Below, one piece after another: positions 7,751 to 14,324 of a stretch of 18,102 nucleotides of DNA. This stretch comes from Desulfobacteraceae bacterium (GTDB lineage Bacteria; Desulfobacterota; Desulfobacteria; Desulfobacterales; SURF-7). Each line of letters opens with the position of its first letter. The stretch's first letter is position 1. The notes beneath the pieces are model-generated. The model saw only the letters and a list, made by a program, of their open reading frames with translations. It had not been told where the DNA came from and did not search any database. A program made the translations under genes and the position numbers. The stretch is from positions 1 to 18,102 of the forward strand of contig JAUXCK010000009.1 in assembly GCA_030618925.1 (NCBI GenBank), in the 5' to 3' direction.

Positions 7751-8947
7751 TCAGATCGTTCCCTGGTTTTCAAGCGCATTGATGAATTCGCTGCTGTAAC
7801 CCAACAGCCCGCTGTAGACCTCCTCATTATGTTCAGCCACCCGGGGCGCACGTCTCTCCATGCGTGCAGGTGTTTTGGATAATTTAAACGGTGTATTGCT
7901 TACGGGCACCTTTTCCAGCCCCGGTTCCTCCATGTCCATATAGTCGACCATCCCTGTAGCTTTTACATGAGGATCCCTGGAAACCTCATCAAGTTCCAGG
8001 TATGGGCCGCAGGGGATATGCGCCTCCCCCGTTTTGTCCAGCACTTCTTCTATGGTTCTCTTTTCGGTCCATTCAGCTACCAGGGGATCGATCCGCGCTC
8101 GATGCTGAAATCGTTGAAAATCATTGGACAACTCAGGGTCGTCCAGCAGCTCTTCATGACCGATCATTTTTACAAATCTGCGCCAGAGAGTATTCACAAG
8201 TGAGGCCATAAAGACATAGCCATCCTTGCATTTATACAGGTCAGTGGGTCCCAGATAAGCGGCCCGGTTCCCGACCCTGGGCCGTAACTGCCCGAGCACC
8301 TCTGCTTCGGCGATCGCAGGTGCGGTTAAAGAGATCGCTGTTCTCAGCAGGGCCAGATCTACCATTTGTCCCTCACCCGTCTGATCCCTGTGACGTAAGG
8401 CAAGAAGCGTTCCTGTGGCTGCGGACAATGCCGTGCAGAAATCCATGGGATTCATAAAAGCGCGTACAGGGGGTTTGTCCGGGTACCCGCCAAGGGCCAT
8501 GGCCCCCGACATGGCCTGTGCGACAAAATCAAAGCCCGGTCGCTCGGCATAAGGCCCGTCGCTGCCGAAACAGGAAATGGCGGTCAAAATTATGTCCGGC
8601 TTCACTGCCTTCAACAAATCATAGGTCAGCCCCATCGCTTTTGCCGCCCGGGGAGTGTAGTTGTGAATAACCACATCGCATTTTTTCACCAGATCCTGCA
8701 AAACCTTTTGGCCCATCTCATTTTTAATCAACTTCAGGGTAATTGCTTTTTTATTCCGGTTATAACTGGGGTATGCCAGATTCTCTCCACCCGGGCCCAA
8801 AAGGCCGATAGTCCGATCCTCTTCACCGCCCGGGCGTTCGACACGTATGACGTCTGCACCCATATCCGCCAGTAGCTTTCCACAATACGGGCACGCGATA
8901 AATCGACCAAAATCCAAAACTCTAATGTCTTCCAGTACTGTCTTCAT
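7751..8947 (-). CDS. CaiB/BaiF family III CoA-transferase
   Basis: 398 residues, typical for family III CoA-transferases, which move CoA between carboxylic acids such as formyl/oxalyl, carnitine derivatives, benzylsuccinate or bile acids. Seen are the N-terminal LEDIRVLDFGRFIACPYCGKLLADMGADVIRVERPGG-type Rossmann half (in pieces), GFDFVAQAMSG, and the region around the catalytic aspartate, NPMDFCTALSAATGTLLAL. The Asp falls at residue 169, the same number as in Oxalobacter formyl-CoA transferase. The C-terminal half has GEGQMVDLAL, YKCKDGYVFMA and the usual APRVAEHNEEV ending. The start at 8947 is supported by a strong GAGGGAGGG ribosome binding site; an ATG 36 bp upstream lacks one. The substrate cannot be told from sequence. 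It lies 95 bp after hisHF and 80 bp before rhaA on the same strand, with no obvious pathway link to either. Confidence 0.92.
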   Translation of the reverse strand: MKTVLEDIRVLDFGRFIACPYCGKLLADMGADVIRVERPGGEEDRTIGLLGPGGENLAYPSYNRNKKAITLKLIKNEMGQKVLQDLVKKCDVVIHNYTPRAAKAMGLTYDLLKAVKPDIILTAISCFGSDGPYAERPGFDFVAQAMSGAMALGGYPDKPPVRAFMNPMDFCTALSAATGTLLALRHRDQTGEGQMVDLALLRTAISLTAPAIAEAEVLGQLRPRVGNRAAYLGPTDLYKCKDGYVFMASLVNTLWRRFVKMIGHEELLDDPELSNDFQRFQHRARIDPLVAEWTEKRTIEEVLDKTGEAHIPCGPYLELDEVSRDPHVKATGMVDYMDMEEPGLEKVPVSNTPFKLSKTPARMERRAPRVAEHNEEVYSGLLGYSSEFINALENQGTI

Positions 8948-9042
8948 ACCCTCCCTCTTACCTTGACAGTTTCGGAAAATCATCCCCCGCCCCAGGCCTT
9001 ATCCAGCCCCCTTTGGTGCATGGAATGACACACAGCCGCTCA

Positions 9043-10623
9043 TCATTGGTCTATCGTCCTGATCTCCACCTTGCCGGCAAGGTGCTTCTTTACATCCACT
9101 ATGGGAACTTCCCTTCTGTGAAATATCCCTGCCGCCAGTGCAGACTCTGCTTCTGTCTCTTCAAATACGTCATAAAAATGTTCAACACAGCCGGCGCCGC
9201 TTGAGGCGATAACCGGAATCGAAACCGCGGTTTTGACAGCCCTGATCAGCTCGATATCAAACCCTGATTTTGTCCCATCCCTGTCTATGCAGTTTAACAG
9301 TATTTCTCCGGCGCCCAGCCTTTCACAAACCTGCGCAAGAGTGACTGCATCCAGATCTCTGCCCTCTCTCCCCCCTTTGATTGTACACTGATACCAGCAG
9401 TACCGTTCACCATCAGGGCCCGGAATTTCTGTTTCCATGACAGGATGGTTTAACTCATCCGGTGATGCAGCATAAATCCTTCGTGGATCGATGGATATCA
9501 CGACCGCCTGATTACCATAGACCCTGGCGATCTCTTCTATAGAGCTCTTGCCTGTTTTTTGTCCTGTCGTTAAATAATCTTCTGCGATCAGAACCGCATC
9601 GCTTCCGATGGAAATTTTATCGGCCCCTGACCGGAAATATTCCGATGCAACTTCCAGGGCAGTATATTCCCTGCCATCCTTATCTGTATAATCTCTTATT
9701 CCGCCACCAATGGTCAATGGTACAAAAACGTTCCGGGAGGTCTGTTTTAATACGTCGATCATCGGCATATCTTCCAGGGGAAAATCTCTGAAACCTGTAA
9801 TGTTGAGAAATGTTATTTCGTCGGCCCCCTCATCGTAATATCTTTTTGCAAGATCAACGGGTCTTCCAAGATTCCTGACAGAGCCCTCTTCCCTGACATC
9901 ATACTGATCCCCCTTTGTCACAACAAGGTCTCCACGGTCATTGGACCTGACATCAAGGCAGGCAATTATCCTTTTGGCCAGTTTTGTCTGCTGTGAAATA
10001 TATAAAGGCGCTTCTTTGTCATCCCGGACATTTAAAAAATTTTCCAAAAGAACGAGGCCGGCCTTGCCGCTTTTTTCCGGATGAAACTGTGTTGCAATAA
10101 TATTTCCTTTCTGGATACCGCTGACAAACTCTACACCATAGTTTGTTGTGGTCAAAACAACCGAGTCATCGTCCGGGACAACATAAAATGAATGAACAAA
10201 GTAATATTTCTCATCCCCCCTCAGCCCGCCGAACAACCGGGAAGGCTTTTTTATATTAATACCATTCCATCCGATGTGCGGAACGGCAAGATCGATATCA
10301 AACCTTTTCGTACATCCCGGTATGAAGCCCAATCCCTCGATATCAGGCGCTTCTTCACTTGTTTCAAACAATGCATGCAATCCCAGGCATATCCCGAGAA
10401 ACGGCCTGTCCGCCTGCAGATACGCTTTTAACGCACTGACATAGTTTTTGCTGTTCAGCGTATTCATCATGCTGCCAAAACTGCCCACGCCGGGAAAGAC
10501 AAGTTTGGTGGCCGACATGATGTCATCGGGCTCAGAAACGATTTTCACTTTTTCGCCCAGCATCTCTATGGCATTTATGACGCTTCTGACATTGCCGGCG
10601 CCGTAATCTAATAGCGTTATCAT
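9043..10623 (-). CDS. hisHF: fused imidazole glycerol phosphate synthase (HisH-HisF)
   Basis: A 526-residue fusion of the glutaminase and cyclase of histidine biosynthesis. Together they turn PRFAR plus glutamine into imidazole glycerol phosphate and AICAR. Residues 1-198 are the class I glutamine amidotransferase with catalytic Cys79 (FLGICLG), His181 and Glu183 (QFHPEKSG). A linker at about 199-216 leads to the HisF barrel with RIIACLDV (Asp224), TIGGGIRDY and VISIDPRR (Asp379). The barrel carries the extra loops known from yeast and plant HIS7, such as the GQKTGKSSIEEIARVYGNQ region, the insertion at about 384-408 and CWYQCTIKGGREGRDLDAV. It ends with SSGAGCVEHF and ALAAGIFHRRE. Most bacteria have separate hisH and hisF genes. 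No other his gene adjoins it. Only a weak GGGAT precedes the ATG; the start is fixed by the usual MITLLDYGAGN N-terminus. Confidence 0.97.
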   Translation of the reverse strand: MITLLDYGAGNVRSVINAIEMLGEKVKIVSEPDDIMSATKLVFPGVGSFGSMMNTLNSKNYVSALKAYLQADRPFLGICLGLHALFETSEEAPDIEGLGFIPGCTKRFDIDLAVPHIGWNGINIKKPSRLFGGLRGDEKYYFVHSFYVVPDDDSVVLTTTNYGVEFVSGIQKGNIIATQFHPEKSGKAGLVLLENFLNVRDDKEAPLYISQQTKLAKRIIACLDVRSNDRGDLVVTKGDQYDVREEGSVRNLGRPVDLAKRYYDEGADEITFLNITGFRDFPLEDMPMIDVLKQTSRNVFVPLTIGGGIRDYTDKDGREYTALEVASEYFRSGADKISIGSDAVLIAEDYLTTGQKTGKSSIEEIARVYGNQAVVISIDPRRIYAASPDELNHPVMETEIPGPDGERYCWYQCTIKGGREGRDLDAVTLAQVCERLGAGEILLNCIDRDGTKSGFDIELIRAVKTAVSIPVIASSGAGCVEHFYDVFEETEAESALAAGIFHRREVPIVDVKKHLAGKVEIRTIDQ

Positions 10624-10768
10624 TTCACAATCCCATTGCTCATTCGTGGATGGACACTAATTGCAAATTGCATTGATCGATTAATACCCCAAGATTCCAC
10701 ACAAAACAAGAGGCAGCATCCACATTATTGATCCATCAACCCTTTTTCTATGATCGCTGGGAACCACT

Positions 10769-10794
10769 GCCCGTTGCGCCCCGGGGAGCCGGGC
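10769..10794. repeat. GC-rich hairpin in the hisHF / hydrolase divergent gap
   Basis: GCCCG (10769-10773) pairs with CGGGC (10790-10794) and encloses the palindrome CCCCGGGG (10779-10786). It sits in a short GC-rich island at about 10758-10800 inside an otherwise AT-rich 292-bp gap between divergent genes. No T-run follows on either strand, so it is not a standard terminator. The rest of the gap (10624-10915) holds only the -10 box noted separately and a short AATTGCA direct repeat near 10664-10675. Confidence 0.35.
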
Positions 10795-10844
10795 TGCCAA
10801 ACCAACAGGGTGTGCACACAATAATAAAATCTTGTTTTGCCTTC

Positions 10845-10850
10845 TATAAT
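10845..10850 (+). promoter_or_regulatory. possible -10 box for the metallo-beta-lactamase-fold gene
   Basis: A perfect TATAAT lies 65 bp upstream of the chosen start at 10916. No good -35 is found at 16-18 bp, so this is a weak promoter call. Confidence 0.35.
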
Positions 10851-10915
10851 ATTGGATAATGAATCTGGGCTCTGGTTTTTTTATGTATAATAGTCGCTTG
10901 TTGAGGTGCATCATC

Positions 10916-12034
10916 ATGGGCAACATGATTCACAGCCGCCGTAAGTTTATGACCAAAACATACCACCTAACAAAAATGTTGCTCTTCTGGAACCTCTTTT
11001 TAGCCCCCTCCCGTCTTTTCAGACCAAATGCCTCTGCAACGGAAAAAAATATGAATTATAAGCCATCTGATCCGGGCTTGAGAGAGATTGCCCGGCAAAA
11101 ACTTCATCATGGTAACAGCAGGTTTATCAACCCGTTTAAAGATGAACAAAAACGAAATTTCCGGCAGCTGATCAAATGGAAATTTTTTTCGAAAAATCAC
11201 TTCAGGCAGTATTACCCTGAAGAGCCTGTGGTGCCGGTCACCATTGACTGGGCGCCGATCAAGGCTCACAAAGGGCTTTCCGTCACATTTATTAATCATG
11301 CCTGTGTGATGATCAAAGACGGTGATACCAGCATCCTGACAGATCCGGTCTTTTTCGGACTCCACCCCATGTTTACCAATTTTACGCCCGTCCAATTTGA
11401 TATAAAAAAAATGCCCCCGCCCGGCCATGTGCTTATCACTCACGGACATTATGACCACCTGGACAGGGATTCGCTTAAGATGCTTGGGCCTGCAACCCAT
11501 ATCATCACACCGCTGGGATACAATGCCCTGTTCAATGAACTGTCAGTCACTTATCGAACCCCGCTGGACTGGTTCGATTGTTTTGAAAGCACCCAAGTGA
11601 AAATAACATTGCTGCCCTGCGACCACTGGACCATGAGAAATCCTGTTACCGGGCCGAACCGATCCCTGTGGGGCGCCTATTTAATCCAGACACATGATGG
11701 GTTCACTATCTTTGTCAGCGGCGATACAGCTTACTTCCAAGGCTTCCGCGAAATTGGGGAGGCGTTTCACATTGATCTTGCAATTTTTAACCTGGGGGCT
11801 TATGAACCGCGCTGGCTGATGGGAAAAAGCCATATGAACCCGGCCGAGACCGTCAACGCATTCATTGACCTGAAAGCTGAAAAAATGTTTATTGTTCATT
11901 GGGGAACATTCCGGCTGGGAGATGAGCCGGTTCACTTTCCGCCCATGGATATAAAAAGGGAACTGGCAAAACAGGGTCTCTCGGATCGTCTGGTAAACCT
12001 TTCTCATGGCCAGACACTTTTCATAGATTCATAA
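10916..12034 (+). CDS. metallo-beta-lactamase-fold hydrolase (UlaG / NAPE-PLD type)
   Basis: 372 residues. It is a zinc-dependent hydrolase of the L-ascorbate-6-phosphate lactonase/NAPE-phospholipase-D group of the metallo-beta-lactamase superfamily. The metal motif THGHYDHLD has His176, His178, Asp180 and His181. Further family blocks are FINHACVMIKDGDTSILTDPVF, PCDHWTMRN, IFVSGDTAYF, IDLAIFNLGAYEPRWLM, HMNPAETV and IVHWGTFRL. The start at ATG 10916 follows GAGGTG at a good distance. Other in-frame ATGs are 10859 and 10925. The N-terminus contains HSRRKFM followed by a short hydrophobic stretch ending near NASA, so a Tat signal peptide is possible but its hydrophobic core is weak. The substrate is unknown; in related proteins it ranges from N-acyl phospholipids to sugar lactones. 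The gene stands alone, divergent from hisHF and 85 bp ahead of aat. Confidence 0.9.
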   Translation: MGNMIHSRRKFMTKTYHLTKMLLFWNLFLAPSRLFRPNASATEKNMNYKPSDPGLREIARQKLHHGNSRFINPFKDEQKRNFRQLIKWKFFSKNHFRQYYPEEPVVPVTIDWAPIKAHKGLSVTFINHACVMIKDGDTSILTDPVFFGLHPMFTNFTPVQFDIKKMPPPGHVLITHGHYDHLDRDSLKMLGPATHIITPLGYNALFNELSVTYRTPLDWFDCFESTQVKITLLPCDHWTMRNPVTGPNRSLWGAYLIQTHDGFTIFVSGDTAYFQGFREIGEAFHIDLAIFNLGAYEPRWLMGKSHMNPAETVNAFIDLKAEKMFIVHWGTFRLGDEPVHFPPMDIKRELAKQGLSDRLVNLSHGQTLFIDS

Positions 12035-12119
12035 TTAAGGGCCCGGTGAACCGCTTACAAAATTTGGCATAGACACCGTATGACTGTTATTAAACCCTCA
12101 TTTTTTGATATGATCGAAA

Positions 12120-12801
12120 ATGGAAACAACCGGGAGTAACACACACTATTTTCCTGACGATTTAATGCCCGATGAAAACGGGTTGGTAGCGGTTGGGGGT
12201 GCATTGTCCCCGGAACTCTTGATCGAAGCCTATTCCAAAGGGATCTTCCCCTGGTCCAGTGTTCCCCGGGTGGGATGGTATTCCCCGGATCCCCGTTTGG
12301 TCCTATATCCAGACCAGTTCCATCTCACGAAGAACACTGCGAATCGTTAAAAACCCCAAATACCAGGTCCGGTTTGATGATGACTTTCAAAAGGTGATGT
12401 TTTGCTGTTCAAGAATAATCCGCAACAGCCAGGAAGGCACATGGATCACGGATGATTTTATCAGGGCATACAGCGACCTGCACAGCCTGGGTCTCACACA
12501 TTCTGTGGAAGTTTATAATGAGGAAAGGCTGGTCGGTGGGCTCTATGGCGTCTCTCTGGGAAAAATATTTTTTGGAGAATCCATGTTTTCCATTGAACCC
12601 AATACATCCAAACTGGCCATGTATTATCTGGTTGAGTTCCTGATTCAGCACCACTTTGACTTGATCGATTGTCAGGCGCCGACTCAGCACCTTTTAAACC
12701 TGGGGGCCGTAGAGATTCCACGGAAAGTATTTCTGAAAAAAATCAAAAAATCTTTGAAAAAAAAAACACTGACAGGAAACTGGGAACTCTTGCGGAGATA
12801 A
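12120..12801 (+). pseudogene. aat: leucyl/phenylalanyl-tRNA-protein transferase, frameshifted
   Basis: Aat adds Leu or Phe from tRNA to proteins with N-terminal Arg or Lys, making them ClpS/ClpAP substrates. The frame from ATG 12120 encodes the N-terminal part (DENGLVAVGGALSPELLIEAYSKGIFPW, WYSPDPRLVLYPDQFH) up to His68, then reads into a stop at 12348-12350. The rest (SRRTLRIVKNPKYQVRFDDDF, EGTWITDDFIRAY, HSVEVYNEERLVGGLYGV, GESMFS, DCQAPTQHLLNLGAVEIPR) lies in the +1 frame from about 12325. Joined, the two pieces give about 226 residues, the normal Aat length. In E. coli the junction reads HISRS, so the sequence here (CAT C TCA) fits a 2-base deletion, or an extra base with one residue lost. 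It may be a true pseudogene, a sequencing error, or less likely recoding. The start codon has no strong Shine-Dalgarno sequence. Confidence 0.88.
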
Positions 12802-12941
12802 AATCATAACAAGGGAGAAAAAAAAACAATCACTGCAGGGGTCTCAGATGGTTTATGGTTAAAAGAAAAACTTTCAAATCCTTTAGCGAACGCACTCCCA
12901 CCAACCGCAATATTCCATAAACCCTTGATTTTAGTGGATTG

Positions 12942-12977
12942 AGCCAGGATTTAAAACTCAAAGCAAGAGGCCTGGCT
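12942..12977. repeat. 7-bp inverted repeat in the aat-HU gap
   Basis: AGCCAGG (12942-12948) and CCTGGCT (12971-12977) can form a hairpin with a 22-base loop. It lies in the 606-bp stretch 12802-13407, which has no gene on either strand. There is no T-run, so this is probably not a terminator for aat. Confidence 0.3.
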
Positions 12978-12997
12978 TGGCCCACCCTGCCTGAAAC

Positions 12998-13097
12998 CAG
13001 ACCCTTTTTTCAGGCGCCGGCATGGTTAGCGACATAGATAGCATGCCCTTAAAAAGGGTGATACAATGCCAATTTTTAAAAATAAAAAAAGGGTCTG
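12998..13097. repeat. 13-bp inverted repeat, possible small mobile or REP-like element
   Basis: CAGACCCTTTTTT (12998-13010) is matched exactly, inverted, by AAAAAAGGGTCTG (13085-13097), with 74 bp between. Just inside the left arm stands CAGGCG (13011-13016), and just outside the right arm its complement CGCCTG (13099-13104), so two exclusive or pseudoknotted pairings are possible. A small CCCTT-AAA-AAGGG hairpin lies in the middle (13046-13058). No coding capacity is present. It could be a MITE- or REP-type element or a structured non-coding RNA. Confidence 0.45.
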
Positions 13098-13160
13098 ACG
13101 CCTGAAAATAAAAAATTTAAAACTTTTCTTAAAAAAAGGCGTGAAATACTGATTTTCCTA

Positions 13161-13189
13161 TTGACATAGCCCATCGCTTCTCATAAAGA
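13161..13189 (+). promoter_or_regulatory. candidate promoter of the HU gene
   Basis: A perfect TTGACA (13161-13166) is followed at 17 bp by TAAAGA (13184-13189), a poor -10 with 3 of 6 matches. This would give a leader of about 210 bases containing the perfect hairpin GGACCC-TGGAT-GGGTCC at 13287-13303. The -35 is clear; the promoter as a whole is only plausible. Confidence 0.4.
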
Positions 13190-13286
13190 CCCATTAATAA
13201 AGGGATTCATCAGATCGTTTGAACATCAAGAATCTTACGCCCCAGAACGATCAACCAAATTAAAAAAAATATACTTTCCAATGCAA

Positions 13287-13303
13287 GGACCCTGGATGGG
13301 TCC
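13287..13303 (+). other. small hairpin in the presumed HU mRNA leader
   Basis: Perfect 6-bp stem GGACCC/GGGTCC with a 5-base loop, about 105 bases ahead of the HU start codon. It could be a leader structure or a chance feature. No T-run follows. Confidence 0.3.
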
Positions 13304-13407
13304 ATTATCGTAAAAAACGTACCATGTGGTAAACAGTCCCGTCAGTGAGGGATTGGATTGAGGCAAAACGTCTCTATTATTAACTTATTTGAAAAAGGGA
13401 GGGGATT

Positions 13408-13680
13408 ATGACAAAGGCAGATCTTGTTGCTAAAATGGCTAAGGACGCAGGCATTTCAAAGGCCGCGGCTGCGAAAGCACTTAATTCATTTACGAGTGGC
13501 GTCACAAAAGCGCTGAAGAAAAAAAATGGAAAAATTACTCTGGTAGGGTTTGGAACCTTTTCAAAAGTCCGCCGCAAAGCCCGCAAAGGACGTAACCCTC
13601 AGACAGGTGAGGCCATTAAAATCAAGGCAACAAATGTTGTGAAATTCAAAGCCGGCAAAGCTTTAAAAGAGGCTGTATAG
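13408..13680 (+). CDS. HU-family DNA-binding protein
   Basis: 90 residues, exactly the standard HU length. HU is a histone-like dimer that bends and compacts DNA in the nucleoid. The sequence fits from end to end: MTKADLVAKMAKDAGISKAAAAKAL (helices 1-2, in pieces), then GKITLVGFGTFSKVRRKARKGRNPQTGE across the dimer core and into the DNA-binding beta arm, with the arm-tip Arg-Asn-Pro (RNPQTG) that intercalates into DNA. The C-terminal helix is KFKAGKALKEAV. The start has a strong AGGGAGGGG ribosome binding site 3-4 bases ahead, suggesting high expression. The gene is followed by a strong hairpin terminator, so it is a single-gene transcript. Whether it is the main HU or an extra paralogue cannot be told here. 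Confidence 0.97.
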   Translation: MTKADLVAKMAKDAGISKAAAAKALNSFTSGVTKALKKKNGKITLVGFGTFSKVRRKARKGRNPQTGEAIKIKATNVVKFKAGKALKEAV

Positions 13681-13693
13681 TTGATCCGTACTC

Positions 13694-13737
13694 TTGAAGC
13701 GGTTTATTTAGATTGTAAAAAAAATAAACCGCTTCAA
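13694..13737 (+). terminator. hairpin terminator after the HU gene
   Basis: A perfect 16-bp stem, TTGAAGCGGTTTATTT (13694-13709) with AAATAAACCGCTTCAA (13722-13737), around a 12-base loop. It starts 14 bases after the HU stop codon and is followed by a short T-rich run (TATTTTC). The 3' T-tract is short, but the stem is very stable and the position is right. Confidence 0.8.
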
Positions 13738-13916
13738 TATTTTCAGCCCCCATCCTCAACTTCACCCCCTCACAGCACCGGGTCTATTTATGACCGCTTA
13801 ACCGTAATCCCCTTTCTCCGGACAGAATCACCTCAAGCCGTCACCCGAATCGCAATTTCCTCGAAGGTGTTTGACTTTTTTTATTTATTATCCTGCCAAT
13901 CCTTACAACCCTGTGC

Positions 13917-14168
13917 ATGAGCGGCCTTTCATTTTCGGCCCCTATAGAGAGAAATCTAAAATTTATTTCTCCGCTTCTTGAAAGAACTCATGCGGGAACC
14001 CTTACCAGATAAAGGCTGGAGCCGGATAATTATTTTGAATTCCCTGCCCCTGAAGGTGAACGTTGGTCAGACTACTACCGCCCCCCGACAGAAGATTATC
14101 CCCGTGTGGCCTGACGCATCCATGGCTTTCGGATTTATGACCTGCCGCTTTAGTTTCTTTATCCAGGA
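13917..14168 (+). pseudogene. possible decayed coding remnant
   Basis: The 587-bp stretch between the HU terminator and the TssB/TssC-like gene has no intact gene. In the frame of ATG 13917 the translation looks protein-like: MSGLSFSAPIERNLKF, then LLERTHAGTLTR, a TAA stop, then LEPDNYFEFPAPEGERWSDYY and RPPTEDYPRV before a second stop. I do not recognise the family. The alternative reading frame here (13978-14181) looks less protein-like. This could be the worn remains of a gene or chance. The rest of the stretch (13738-13916 and 14169-14324) shows nothing I can support. Confidence 0.25.
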
Positions 14169-14324
14169 TCGATTTCTATAGATAATTGTTCTCTGGTTTG
14201 ATATTGGCCGGGGATACTGCCTTAATGACTTGCCAAGAAGCCCATTTTAGGATATCTATCAGTAAATTTTCGCTGGCACAAAAAAATATCGAATACAACT
14301 CTTTTAGAAAATGGGGAAATAATT

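Noticed and set aside
10681..10926. 81-codon minus-strand frame upstream of hisHF
   Set aside because: It covers the divergent promoter gap and the start of the plus-strand hydrolase, with no recognisable domain and no good start site.
11000..11500. 166-codon open frame on the minus strand
   Set aside because: Antisense to the metallo-beta-lactamase-fold gene, whose zinc motif and other blocks are clear in the plus frame.
13681..13920. 79-codon open frame after the HU gene
   Set aside because: It begins with TTG directly at the HU stop, has no ribosome binding site and runs through the terminator hairpin.
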